Shown here: piece after piece, positions 33,588 to 43,376 of the stretch
Layout of the letters: the number at the start of each line of letters is the position of its first letter
Numbering within the stretch: position 1 is the first letter of the stretch
From: Kalmanozyma brasiliensis GHG001
Taxonomy: Eukaryota; Basidiomycota; Ustilaginomycetes; Ustilaginales
DNA length: 64,000 bases
Reading direction: 5' to 3'
Assembly: GCF_000497045.1 (NCBI RefSeq)
Contig: NW_015961962.1
Span: 62,001 to 126,000, forward strand
Notes under the pieces: model-generated
Databases searched by the model: none
What the model was told of the DNA's origin: nothing
What the model saw: only the letters and a program-made list of their open reading frames with translations
Position numbers and translations under genes: made by a program

Positions 33588-34751
33588 CTAGATGCCTCCC
33601 TCGCCACCGCCCTCCAGCAGCCCGACCAACAACCAACTCGCTCCCGCAGCCACACCTCCGACGGCCAACGTCGACACTGCACCCCACACGTACCCCTTGA
33701 CCCCTCCCTCTCCACCCGTCACGCGCTGCTTGACCACACCAAACACCAACAGAATCACCCCCGTGATCACCACGGACCACATCAGCGCCCGGCTCGCCTC
33801 CACGATAAACATGTACGGCAGCAGCGGGATGATTCCACCCATAAAGTAACTGAGTCCGATGGTAAGCGCCGAGATGTAGAGGCGCGAGGTGCTGACTGGT
33901 TCGAGACCCTCTCCGAGTTTCAGCAGGAAAGGGGTGAGACCAGCCTGTTCGGCGTCGTCCTCTGCGAGCAGGGCTTCTTCGTCCGTGCTCTTCTGCTTCG
34001 CGCCGACGCTCGACGACGGTACGGGGATGCAGCCGAAGATCTTGCGTCGAGCACCCTGGGAGGAGCGCAAGGCCTGTGATGCTGCCAGATGTTCCGCCTC
34101 CCGCCTTGCCTGCTCTTTGGCGGTGAGCTCGCTGGCAATCTGCGCCGAAGTGTTTTCAGCGATACCGTAGCCCTTGAGAATGTCGTGTACCTGACGCTGA
34201 ACCTCTGTGCCACACGAACGCTGCACACGCTGCTGCGTCGACCGCTGCTGGAAGGCAAAGTGGCTCAACTCGGCTTGGGCCGACAAAAAGCCGCCAATGC
34301 CCATCGAGATGGCGCCCGATACGAGCTCGGCCAGCCCCGCGAGGACGACCAACCTCGTCGATCCAGTGGAGGACAACCCGGCAGTGAGAGCAAAGGGCAC
34401 GGTGAGACCGTCCGAGAGACCCACGATGCAGTCGCGTGCAAAGTCCGGGTCGATCAGCGTGCGGTCGTCGGTAGGGATGATGTCGCGACAGCAGACAAAG
34501 TCCGGGTTGTGAGGGGTTGAGGAGGGGCACTCGTGCGAGGCGGAGAGGGTGGACGCGGAAGAGGAGGCCGTTGCCGAGGCATCTTGCGAGGCGGACTGGT
34601 AGTCAGCGGAAGTGGTGGACCACAGAAGGGGCGTGGACTCGGATTTGGACTTGGAGGAGGGAAGCTTGACGGAGGCGCCGTTAGAGGAGGAGGCGGCGCA
34701 GGAGCAGTTGGCACAGCCAGCGCCGGCTGCTTTGGTGGAGGAGCAGGCCAT
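33588..34751 (-). CDS. CCC1: CCC1/VIT-family vacuolar iron (Fe/Mn) transporter
   Basis: 387 aa from the ATG at 34751; the frame upstream offers only TTG. VIT/CCC1 proteins move Fe2+ or Mn2+ into vacuoles. Domain order: a Ser-rich N-terminus with a Cys-Ala-Asn-Cys-Ser-Cys patch (residues 13-18), then the first span block Asp-Cys-Ile-Val-Gly-Leu-Ser-Asp-Gly-Leu-Thr-Val-Pro-Phe-Ala-Leu (about 107-122). The second span has Gly-Ala-Ile-Ser-Met-Gly-Ile-Gly-Gly-Phe-Leu-Ser. A Glu-rich cytosolic metal-binding helical region follows, then three more spans with Tyr-Phe-Met-Gly-Gly-Ile-Ile-Pro-Leu-Leu-Pro-Tyr. It is convergent with DPH2. A TATA-like element sits about 80 bases upstream. Confidence 0.93.
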   Translation of the reverse strand: MACSSTKAAGAGCANCSCAASSSNGASVKLPSSKSKSESTPLLWSTTSADYQSASQDASATASSSASTLSASHECPSSTPHNPDFVCCRDIIPTDDRTLIDPDFARDCIVGLSDGLTVPFALTAGLSSTGSTRLVVLAGLAELVSGAISMGIGGFLSAQAELSHFAFQQRSTQQRVQRSCGTEVQRQVHDILKGYGIAENTSAQIASELTAKEQARREAEHLAASQALRSSQGARRKIFGCIPVPSSSVGAKQKSTDEEALLAEDDAEQAGLTPFLLKLGEGLEPVSTSRLYISALTIGLSYFMGGIIPLLPYMFIVEASRALMWSVVITGVILLVFGVVKQRVTGGEGGVKGYVWGAVSTLAVGGVAAGASWLLVGLLEGGGEGGI

Positions 34752-35652
34752 GTTTGACAATCTTGGATGCGTTGAGGGGGAGATGACGATGGAGTGGGAG
34801 GGAGAGAAGGTGAAGGGGAAGCAGATGAAACTTTATATCACTTTGCGACTGCGCTCTGTTCTTCCGACTCTCCGCAGGCGCTCAGGTTTCTTGCAGAAAC
34901 GGCGAAGGATGCGACGCGGATGATGACAATGCAGGATTGCGAGCTCGTTCATTCGCTGACCGGCGGCTTTCCTTCGCTCAGCAGGGTCCGCACCCAGACG
35001 AACCCTGACAGCAGCTGCGCCAAAAGTTGATAAGAGCTCACTGCAGATCTTCTCGTTCGGATGCGTGCCGAGCGAGCTCTAATTTTGGCAGAAGCACGCC
35101 AGCCTACAGTATAACGCAAGGCAGCTGGCCAATCAGAGTCAACCTATTGCAAATCACAAAAAGCGGCCCTCAAGCAATTTCTTTGATTGGCAGCAAGACC
35201 GTCATAACAGAGTGATTTGAGGTTGAAAGATGTAACACCCTGAAGCTAAAAATCAAACCCAACGCGCGACGCGTACAGCGGCGGAGAGAGATCAAAAACG
35301 TTGAAACTGCAAGAAGAAGGGTCCGCGCTGACTGACACGCAACTCCACCTTAGCGTAGCCAAAAGATACGCTACAGCACACCGCGTACTTGACCCTGAGC
35401 AAGATAGGTTCGGCTGAGCCTTCTTCAGTCCTTCCTACACCATCACCTGTCGCTGTCATCACGCTCCCTCCCATCGGCACCTCCGACTCATTCGGAAGCA
35501 CTCCGACCAGCTTCTTGGCAGAAGCTTCTCACTCTCTTTCGGCACATCCGGCCCGTGCCGCTCTTGGCGCTCTTCGTATGACCTGATCCGACCTCGTCCA
35601 GGCACCATCGCAGTCTCGTCGGGTGACGCGCTGTCACTGCTACACAGTCGCC
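34752..35652. other. Divergent promoter region CCC1 / MRC1
   Basis: 900 bases, relatively AT-rich between about 35,030 and 35,420, with a TATA-like site near CCC1. GATA-type iron regulators control CCC1 homologues in several fungi, but I did not identify a convincing pair of sites by eye. No ORF worth calling. Confidence 0.4.
34831..34837 (-). promoter_or_regulatory. TATA-like element of the CCC1 gene
   Basis: The minus strand reads TATAAAG about 80 bases upstream of the CCC1 start codon. Motif and spacing only. Confidence 0.4.
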
Positions 35653-38600
35653 ATGCAGGTCGACACAGCCGCGGTGGCCACATCCTCACCGCTCTCGTCG
35701 CTCGTCTCGTCGTCGGTCCCTTCGATCGAGCCAGCGCCTCCGGTGGCCGGTGCAAGAGCCAAGGTGACCTACTCGCGCAAGCCACTCGCTCCCGAGAACG
35801 AGGCGTCCTCTTCTTCTTCGCAGCCTACCTCGCCCTCAGACAACCTCTTCGACTCGCCTATGCGATCCTATGGGCGCAAAGCAGCCTCGCATCTCGATCA
35901 CGACGCCAACGACGTCACCATCACCAACGAGGTCTCCCCTGCCACCACGGCTCCCGCTGGCAACTCGGCCATCAAGATCGGCGCCTCTTCCCTCTTTCGT
36001 CGTGTCGACTCGCACAACTCCCAACACAGCCAAGATAATGACCAGCAGCAGAGCTCAACAGAGTCGCCCGCCGTCAATCGCACCAAAAAGTTCCAGTTCG
36101 GCGCGGCTAGGGCTATCTTTGACTCGGACTCGGATTCAGATGGCGATCTTGGCTCCAAGCTCACATCAAGACCGCTGGCCGGCAACGCAGACCAGACTGA
36201 TGACGAGGTCATTGCACGCATCCGTGCTCAACAAGCACGCTATGCAGACTCGGATCCCTTCACCGGCTCGCTCTCGTCGGTGCCCCCATCCAGCTCTCAG
36301 GCACATTCAACCATGCAGCGCCCTATGCACGACTCTGGGGACGAGCACATGGCGGACGACGATCAAGATAACAGTGCAAACATCTCGCGTCCTCGCGGTG
36401 GAAAAATCTCGGCCATGAGAGGCAAAGGTGGTAAGCCATCACGCTCCAAGTTCTCCGAGTCGTCCGACAAGGAAGCCAGCGCTGGCTCGGACGTAGACGA
36501 CGACGAGGTAAATGCTCGCAAGCCTCGCACATTTAAGCTGGTCAGCTCCGCCTCCTCTGCCTCGGCTACACCAGCCAATCAGGACGCATCGGTCGACGAT
36601 GAGCCAGCATTGACCCGTCGCGACAAGGTGGCCGCCCTTGCTGCCAGGGCTAGAAAGGCGCACGGTGCAGGGGAAGGCGAGATGGACGCAAATACGGAAG
36701 CTGATCCACTCCTGGATGCTTTCTTCGGCGGCGGGAGTCCCGGAAGGATTCCATCACGCTCGCCTTCTCTCGACATCCAGGGCAGCGACGAGGACGAACA
36801 CAACGACGCCATGCCAGCATTCATGGCGCTAAATTCCAAGTCTGCAGCAGCAAAAAGCAAGAGCAAGAAGAGCAAAAAGGCCGCACCAGTCGAACGAGAT
36901 ATCCTCGACGATCCTCAAGACGATCCCAAACATGCATCTAAGCGCGCCGCTGCTTCAAAGGAGAAAGGTCCGCCAAAGATCAAGCCTCTGAGCAAGAAGG
37001 AAGTGGACGCGATGCACAAACAAACTGCCCGTCTCGCACGCGAGAACCGCACTCGACTTGCGCCCGCCCATCAAAAGAAGACGATCGGTCTCAACGACCT
37101 GCTCATCAAGATTTCAGCCGGCGAGGCTTTCCGAGGCCACGCCAGTCAGGCGGCCAGCACCAGCAACAGCGCCGATGCTGCTTCCGACAGTAGCGCTCAG
37201 CCCTCTTCCCAAATCCCGTCCGGTCAGTCCAAGAGCCAGCACGCTTCTGACCCAATTGAGTCGGATCCTATTCCAGAACGATCGAGCCCGCATCCCGCAT
37301 ACTCAAGCAGTCCTGTCCTGCCCGTATCGAGGCAGCAGGATCGCAGACTTGGGCTAGACCAGAGCAGCAGCAACGCAAACATCTTGCAGAATAGCGCCGC
37401 AGGCCGAGTCGGCGGTCTCGCCACCAAGCAAGGTCCAAACGCGCAAATGCTCCGGCAGCAGCACCTGCTCGCTGGTGCCGACGACGACGAGGACGCCCAG
37501 CTACCTGACCTTGCGTCGATCGTCAAGCAAAGCCGCGATCAGCAAGAAGCCGACAAGGACGCTGCGCGCAAGAAGCAGCACCTCCTCGAGATGAAGCTCC
37601 GTCTTCTCGAAAAGTCTCGTCAGCAGGCCTTCGCTTCGAACGAAGCTGCCACCAAGCCCGTCAACGCTGATGCTGCGGACGGAGACGACCTCGAACTGTA
37701 CACGCCAGGCTCTGTCCTGGCTGCAAAGCACAACATCCTCACCACGCCCGGCAAACCGCGGCCTACCGACCAGTTGTACCGAGAAATCGGGATCCGCCCG
37801 GGCAAGACATCGCCAAGTCGCAAGTCCTACACCGGCACCAACGCCAATGGCTCGCCCAACGCCGACCACCACAGCGCCGACCACGTTGAAATGGCAGACG
37901 GTCACGATGAGCTTCTTGTCACCGACAGTCAACTACGGACTGCTGGCAAGGGTCTGTTCGTCGCTTCTGACAAAGCCGCAGGTCACGTCCCGGCGACGCA
38001 ACCACCGCCTGTCTCGACACAGCCTTCCGTACAGGCTTCATCTCGACAAGCTGCGCCTCGCTCAGGTCCGCTCAAGTTGACACAAGCTCAGCTCAATGCG
38101 AACCTGATGCGCCAAATGCAGTCTCAGAGCCTCAAGGCTCGATCGCAGAAGGACGCCAAAGATGCAAGTGCCAAAGCTGCAGCTGGTTCTGTGGTCGACA
38201 AGTACGGACGATCCGCTGCTCCCGATGTGCAAGCCATGCTCCAGCGATTGGGCGAGACAGCAAACGACCAGGCTATCGATCAGACCGACAGAGTGGACGA
38301 GGATGAGGATGATCCCGACTACATCATGCCACCGGCACGCAACGCCGAGTCTGCCGTCGGAAGCGATGTCGACATGGGCAGCGCGAGCGAGATCGACGAG
38401 AACGACGATTTCATTGACATGGGCAGCGCAGATGAGGGCGACGAGAATATGGATGTCCAGGAAGCTGGCACGCGGGACACTATCGAGGAAGCCGATGAGG
38501 AGCACGACAGCGAGAAGGAAAACGCACCTCCTCCGGCTAGTCAGCAGTCGCAGCGGTCCAACGCCTCTCCGAGTCTCAGCCGCAGTCTTTTGCCCAGTCG

Positions 38601-41133
38601 CGCTGTCATGGACGATGATGAGGATGAGTTGCCTGCTGCGCGTCCACACGCGCGAAGGGGCCGACGCAGCGCCTTGGCGGACGACGACGACGACGCAGAC
38701 GATGAAGCCGCTCTGCAGCCGGGTCCCTTCGATCGTAATCGCGGCAATGTGCACGCAGACGAGGCGAGCCAGAGCCAAGGACATTTCAGAGTCCCGCTCG
38801 GCGACATTTCGAGCCAATCGATCGACCAGAGCATGCCCTTCTCTCGCTCCAACACCACTTCTCCTGCCATGCAGCACGCTCCCGCACCCCGCAGAGATCC
38901 CCTCGTTGTCCCGCTCAGCGCCGGCCACGACGAGGACGAGTCCTTCCGCACCGACGACATTCCTTCGCAGGCTGCGTCCCTCGGCCGCTTCTTCGAGCCG
39001 ACTATGCCACCGCCGCCGACCGCCAAATCCGCACTGGCCGCCTCCTCCGCTCACAAGTCCTTCTGGGATCAGACGCAGACGCAAGACGAAACCCAGGACC
39101 CGAGCCAGCTTCCATCCTCCGTCCATCCTGGTCCACGCGACCTCACTCGCGACGAATCAGCCAATTCTGCACTCGGCGCCTTCTTCCAAGACACCCAACA
39201 GGATTCGCTTCGCGGCGAGAGCCTGGACATCTTTGACAACCCCAAAACGGCGCATGGCAAAGCGCCCGGTTTCACGCAGTTCTTCTTCGACGGCACGCCT
39301 CCACCCTCCGCCTCGGCCAAATGGGACGCGTCGACGATGCCCCCACCCAAGTCGACCGAGGTGGACGCCTTTGCGGCGCTCCGCAAGGCGCAAATGAGCG
39401 ACGCGATGGGTCTGCTCGAGCCGACACCCTCGGTGCTGCCGAGCTTCGACGAGAGTCAGGCGGAGCGCGAGGCGTATGCGAGTGCACAGGCGAATGCGTC
39501 GCCCGAGAAGATGTACATGAATCGCGACGGATTCTTTACGCAGACCAAGCCGAGCACGCAGGCGGGGCTGTGGTCGCAGTACGATGACAGTCAGAGTCAG
39601 AGTCAGAGCCAGCTGAGGGGCGGTGTGACGCAGAGTCCGGCACTGCGTCGCGGCAGCGAGATCAGCAACATCGGTGATCAGGGTGTGTCGATCTTTGACG
39701 ATGAGGAGGATGCACCGGTACAGCTCAAGCGCCTGCGTCGCGGCGCGCGGTTTGCCGACGAAGAGGTTGTGCATCAGCCGGAGGCGAGCGATGCGGGTAG
39801 CGACATGGACGACGACGCCGGTCCGCCATCGAGTCAACCCGAGCCAAAGACGCGCAACGCATTCGACGTGCTGCGCGAAGGCCCGCTCCCCGACCCCGAG
39901 GTGCGCAGCAAGAAGCGCAAATCCGCCTTCATCGAGGGCGAAGCCGAAGAGTCGGAGGACGAAGAGCTGAACCCCAAACGTGGCGATGCCGGTGGTCTGA
40001 AGGGCGTCTTTGGCGACGACGCCGACTCTTCGGGTGCCGAGGAGGAGTCGGAAGACGATGCGGACGCGGCGGATCTCACGGAGCTAGTGGACAACGAGCG
40101 GGATCTGGACGAGGCCACAAAGGACGAGATCGCCCGAGCTCGCTTCCGCGAGGACATGGACGCGAGGGACAGGGAGGACCTCGAGATCCATCAGAAAGCC
40201 ATCCAGGGCGGATACCGCAACCGGCGACGCGGGGTGGGGTTGAATGGAATCGAAGGGTTCCTGGACGACGATGCGGATGATGAGGAGCTCAAGCGGCGTG
40301 CGACCATGGGTGGCGGAGCAAGCTGGAAGAAGCGCAAACTGCTCGACGGCACAGAGGATGGGATGGACAAGCTGGCTGCGCACGAGGAGGCGCTCCCATT
40401 CGTCCAGGGATACGCCGCAACCCACAGGGTCGACCACGAGAGCGACAAGTACGATTTTCTCACGATGGAGGTCGCCGCCGATGATGGGGAGGAGAGCGAC
40501 GAGGAAGAGGAAGAGGAGGATGTGGTGGAGGAAGATGCGTTTGGACCTGTCGTGGGCCAGCCCAAGACGATGAACCGCAGCACGCTCGCTAGTATTGTGC
40601 GGGAGCGGCGGAAGGCAGGCAAACGTGCGCTGAGCGATGATGAGGAGGAACGACGCGACAACGACTGGGATTCGGACGAGGATCGTGATGAGGCGCTCAC
40701 CGCCGCTATGCGGGATCGCACCAAGGCATCTGCCCCTTCTCAGCCGGTACCTTCCAAAAGGGTCCAACAAGGCGCGCAGTACGGTCGCAACTCCCGCCCC
40801 GCCCCTGCGCCACAAGTCACCGACGAGCCGATGGAGGACGACCCCGACGACGAAGGAACCTCCCTCATGGCTCGCATGCTCGCCCGTCCCACCGCGTCCA
40901 AAACGGTCGAGACGCTGGACGACGTCGAACCGGAATGGGGCAACGACGCGGGCATCGTACGTGCTCCCAAACCTGCTGCCTCTGGCACCTCCCAGTCTTC
41001 TTCCTTGGGCAAATCAATAAGCACAGGCATGAAGACAGGCGGCGAGAAGAGGAGGATGGGCTCCATGCTCCTCAGCAAGCAGATTATGAGGAGGGAGAGC
41101 GGGTTTAGTTCGAGTAGCGGGAGTAAACGTTGA
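35653..41133 (+). CDS. MRC1: Mediator of replication checkpoint (MRC1/Claspin-like)
   Basis: 1826 aa from ATG 35653 (upstream only GTG), no intron. MRC1/Claspin travels with the fork and relays ATR/Mec1 signals to the effector kinase. The protein is highly charged and disordered. It has Lys-Phe-Gln-Phe-Gly-Ala-Ala-Arg followed by an acidic Asp-Ser repeat near 150-165. A conserved basic helix (Gln-Thr-Ala-Arg-Leu-Ala-Arg-Glu-Asn-Arg) and Gly-Leu-Asn-Asp-Leu-Leu-Ile-Lys lie near 458-487. SQ/TQ-dense patches are at about 1135-1158 and 1296-1330. The C-terminal MRC1-like domain (about 1476-1625) contains Gly-Phe-Leu-Asp-Asp-Asp, Lys-Arg-Arg-Ala-Thr-Met and an acidic run. SQ/TQ clusters are the phosphorylation targets expected of this family. 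Three Leu/Phe-x-x-Phe-Phe motifs recur between about 1107 and 1212. Confidence 0.87.
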   Translation: MQVDTAAVATSSPLSSLVSSSVPSIEPAPPVAGARAKVTYSRKPLAPENEASSSSSQPTSPSDNLFDSPMRSYGRKAASHLDHDANDVTITNEVSPATTAPAGNSAIKIGASSLFRRVDSHNSQHSQDNDQQQSSTESPAVNRTKKFQFGAARAIFDSDSDSDGDLGSKLTSRPLAGNADQTDDEVIARIRAQQARYADSDPFTGSLSSVPPSSSQAHSTMQRPMHDSGDEHMADDDQDNSANISRPRGGKISAMRGKGGKPSRSKFSESSDKEASAGSDVDDDEVNARKPRTFKLVSSASSASATPANQDASVDDEPALTRRDKVAALAARARKAHGAGEGEMDANTEADPLLDAFFGGGSPGRIPSRSPSLDIQGSDEDEHNDAMPAFMALNSKSAAAKSKSKKSKKAAPVERDILDDPQDDPKHASKRAAASKEKGPPKIKPLSKKEVDAMHKQTARLARENRTRLAPAHQKKTIGLNDLLIKISAGEAFRGHASQAASTSNSADAASDSSAQPSSQIPSGQSKSQHASDPIESDPIPERSSPHPAYSSSPVLPVSRQQDRRLGLDQSSSNANILQNSAAGRVGGLATKQGPNAQMLRQQHLLAGADDDEDAQLPDLASIVKQSRDQQEADKDAARKKQHLLEMKLRLLEKSRQQAFASNEAATKPVNADAADGDDLELYTPGSVLAAKHNILTTPGKPRPTDQLYREIGIRPGKTSPSRKSYTGTNANGSPNADHHSADHVEMADGHDELLVTDSQLRTAGKGLFVASDKAAGHVPATQPPPVSTQPSVQASSRQAAPRSGPLKLTQAQLNANLMRQMQSQSLKARSQKDAKDASAKAAAGSVVDKYGRSAAPDVQAMLQRLGETANDQAIDQTDRVDEDEDDPDYIMPPARNAESAVGSDVDMGSASEIDENDDFIDMGSADEGDENMDVQEAGTRDTIEEADEEHDSEKENAPPPASQQSQRSNASPSLSRSLLPSRAVMDDDEDELPAARPHARRGRRSALADDDDDADDEAALQPGPFDRNRGNVHADEASQSQGHFRVPLGDISSQSIDQSMPFSRSNTTSPAMQHAPAPRRDPLVVPLSAGHDEDESFRTDDIPSQAASLGRFFEPTMPPPPTAKSALAASSAHKSFWDQTQTQDETQDPSQLPSSVHPGPRDLTRDESANSALGAFFQDTQQDSLRGESLDIFDNPKTAHGKAPGFTQFFFDGTPPPSASAKWDASTMPPPKSTEVDAFAALRKAQMSDAMGLLEPTPSVLPSFDESQAEREAYASAQANASPEKMYMNRDGFFTQTKPSTQAGLWSQYDDSQSQSQSQLRGGVTQSPALRRGSEISNIGDQGVSIFDDEEDAPVQLKRLRRGARFADEEVVHQPEASDAGSDMDDDAGPPSSQPEPKTRNAFDVLREGPLPDPEVRSKKRKSAFIEGEAEESEDEELNPKRGDAGGLKGVFGDDADSSGAEEESEDDADAADLTELVDNERDLDEATKDEIARARFREDMDARDREDLEIHQKAIQGGYRNRRRGVGLNGIEGFLDDDADDEELKRRATMGGGASWKKRKLLDGTEDGMDKLAAHEEALPFVQGYAATHRVDHESDKYDFLTMEVAADDGEESDEEEEEEDVVEEDAFGPVVGQPKTMNRSTLASIVRERRKAGKRALSDDEEERRDNDWDSDEDRDEALTAAMRDRTKASAPSQPVPSKRVQQGAQYGRNSRPAPAPQVTDEPMEDDPDDEGTSLMARMLARPTASKTVETLDDVEPEWGNDAGIVRAPKPAASGTSQSSSLGKSISTGMKTGGEKRRMGSMLLSKQIMRRESGFSSSSGSKR

Positions 41134-41252
41134 GCATTGCATTTGTTATCGATTAGAGAGCTGCATGGAATTGTTTCTACTTTATCGCGGGGTGAGCGAG
41201 TCGGTCTGAACAAGTGTGGGCGGTGAAGATCGGCGCTCGTCAATGGTGAGTT

Positions 41253-43376
41253 CTAGGACACCCACACAGTGCGCAGCACGCCAAACTGGTCCTTCCTCGA
41301 CGATACGCGGTCGTGCTTCTCCACGTCGGCCCCCATCTCCCTCGTCAACGTGGTACATCGCTCCCGGACCCATTCGAGCGTGTGTCTCTGGACCTGACTC
41401 AACACGGTTCCTTCCGCCTCGGTCTTGCAACTGTGCATCTCCTCTTCCGTTAGCGGGGAGAGGACCCATCTGTCGACCCTCGTCCCTTTACCCGTTGGAC
41501 GGCCAATACCGATCCGGACACGACTCAATTTGGGGCCTTCTTGACCCTTCTTGGTCGGTTCGACGGGGATAGCTAAGCGGGCAATGATGTCCCGTACACC
41601 ATTGTGACCTCTCGCACTACCGCCTTCGCGCCGTTTCGCCTCGCCAAAGGGCAGATCCAGTTCGTCTTGAAGCACCAGCACGTCATCCGATGGTGGTCGG
41701 TCGGAGGAGTATTCGGCACCGTGCGATGCGAGAAACGCTTTGAGCGCCACGCCAGACCGATTCATTGCATGGGCCGGCTTGAAGAGCAATACGTTCACCT
41801 GGTAGACCGTTGAATCTTCCGGATTGCGCGAGCTGAAGAAGCGCGGTGAGGACGGGATGAGGAGGGGTAGGGTGGCGGTCCAGCCCCCGCTCGGGCCTGT
41901 GACTTTGAGCAAGGAAGAGGGCAACGGCGGTGGTGGAGCGTCCAGGTCCAGGTTGGGCAAGTGAGAGGGTACGGGCACGTCCCACCCCGCTCGATCAGCG
42001 TGGACTAAACGACCCTGCTCGAGCACATCCCGTACCTCGCGCAGGCGCGAACGCACGGATCGATCCTGCTCGACCAAGCTCGTGAGGAGCGGATCGAGAA
42101 CGATCTGTCCAATGGAGTGACGAGTATTCGGATGTGTCGTCGCATTCCCCACCCCGATCACAACGAGCTGGCCGCTCACTTTGATGATCTTCGGCAGGCG
42201 GTCTTTCGGCGGCGTAAGGTGGATGTGCAGTCGTTCGACGTTGGCATGCTGCGCCTTGCCGTACTCTGCGACCAAACGAGGCAGGCCCGGGGTGGAAGTG
42301 GAGAATGAGGACCGGTAAAGAAGGTGTGCGAGACGTTCATGGAAGGTCAGGCCCATCCGGTCGAGGTGATCCTGCCTGCCGTTGCTGCTCGGATCGGGTG
42401 GGCTGGTCGCATCGCGCTCGCCGATGAGCGCAGCTGGATCCTCGTGCTGCTTGACCTCTGCGGGGAGGCTCAGCCATTCTCGCCGCGGGATGTACGGCGG
42501 ATTGCTGAGTATCAGATCGAAAGGTCCGCCTGCTAGGCTTGCGAGCTGATCCATAGCCGCATCGTCGAAGATATCTGCTTGGACGATGTGCAGGTTTGAG
42601 TCTGGTTCGTTGATCGTGAAGCTGAGTTTGACGGCATTCTCTTGCGCGAGCTCTACTGCTTGCGGCGATTGGTCGCATGCTACCACCCTCCAGCTGCCGC
42701 CCGTGCCGAGTCGTGTTCGTAGCGCATCAGCGACAAGAAGCGCAATGCACCCTGAGCCGGTGCACAGGTCGACCACTCGCACGTGTTCTAGCTGCGAAGG
42801 ATCCATCTTGCTCAGAGTGTTGACCACTTCCGTCGCCCAATGCTCTGTCTCTGGCCGTGGCAGCAATGTTGGCGGTCGGACAATGAGCTCTTGCGGGAGA
42901 GCTCCAAATGGTATACTGCCTAGCAGGTACGAAACGGGCACGTTCTCCCTCGTCATCCGCGTTGACATTGAGATGAGCTGCCGCCGCGATTCGCGGTTCA
43001 GCGCTTGTTTCGGCTGCGAAGATGTGCCTGCTGCCTGAAGCTTGCGTAGGTGTTGAACGATCCAGCGTATCTCTGAATGAGCGAGCTGGATCGCTTCGTC
43101 TCGCTCCGCTTTCTTGCGCGCGTTGCCTCCGAGTTGGGCGAGGCGATAGGCGTCTTGGCGTCGACGTAGCGCTTTTAGCAGGGGATCGTCGGATGTCCAG
43201 AACCGTCTTGCTCTTGCTGCCGTTGCTGATGCTGATGTAGACGCTGAAGATGCTGAATAGTCGCGAGCGTACCAAGGATGGCCATTTGCATTGCTCCTGC
43301 CGTTCGCCAGACAGGCGAGGTACGAGTGGTTCCCTTGTCCTGCCACTGCTCTGCCTGCACTGGTCAGCAGCGTCAT
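41253..43376 (-). CDS. HemK/PrmC-type methyltransferase fused to peptidyl-tRNA hydrolase
   Basis: One uninterrupted 707-aa frame. Residues 1-60 are Arg/Ser/Ala-rich and acid-poor, like a mitochondrial presequence. Residues ~95-395 are a release-factor glutamine N5-methyltransferase: PrmC-type N-terminal helical part, Leu-Leu-Pro-Arg-Pro-Glu-Thr-Glu (171-178), SAM motif Asp-Leu-Cys-Thr-Gly-Ser-Gly-Cys (203-210), and Asn-Pro-Pro-Tyr (292-295). Residues ~403-645 are a bacterial-type Pth. Equivalents of its key residues are present: Asn411, His420 in Thr-Arg-His, Asn539 in Met-Asn-Arg-Ser-Gly, Asp571 in Asp-Glu-Leu-Asp-Leu-Pro, Asn592 in Gly-His-Asn-Gly. A linker region (about 465-515) enlarges the Pth domain. 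Both halves therefore look active. The methyltransferase corresponds to yeast MTQ1, which modifies the mitochondrial release factor; the hydrolase rescues peptidyl-tRNAs. Confidence 0.92.
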   Translation of the reverse strand: MTLLTSAGRAVAGQGNHSYLACLANGRSNANGHPWYARDYSASSASTSASATAARARRFWTSDDPLLKALRRRQDAYRLAQLGGNARKKAERDEAIQLAHSEIRWIVQHLRKLQAAGTSSQPKQALNRESRRQLISMSTRMTRENVPVSYLLGSIPFGALPQELIVRPPTLLPRPETEHWATEVVNTLSKMDPSQLEHVRVVDLCTGSGCIALLVADALRTRLGTGGSWRVVACDQSPQAVELAQENAVKLSFTINEPDSNLHIVQADIFDDAAMDQLASLAGGPFDLILSNPPYIPRREWLSLPAEVKQHEDPAALIGERDATSPPDPSSNGRQDHLDRMGLTFHERLAHLLYRSSFSTSTPGLPRLVAEYGKAQHANVERLHIHLTPPKDRLPKIIKVSGQLVVIGVGNATTHPNTRHSIGQIVLDPLLTSLVEQDRSVRSRLREVRDVLEQGRLVHADRAGWDVPVPSHLPNLDLDAPPPPLPSSLLKVTGPSGGWTATLPLLIPSSPRFFSSRNPEDSTVYQVNVLLFKPAHAMNRSGVALKAFLASHGAEYSSDRPPSDDVLVLQDELDLPFGEAKRREGGSARGHNGVRDIIARLAIPVEPTKKGQEGPKLSRVRIGIGRPTGKGTRVDRWVLSPLTEEEMHSCKTEAEGTVLSQVQRHTLEWVRERCTTLTREMGADVEKHDRVSSRKDQFGVLRTVWVS

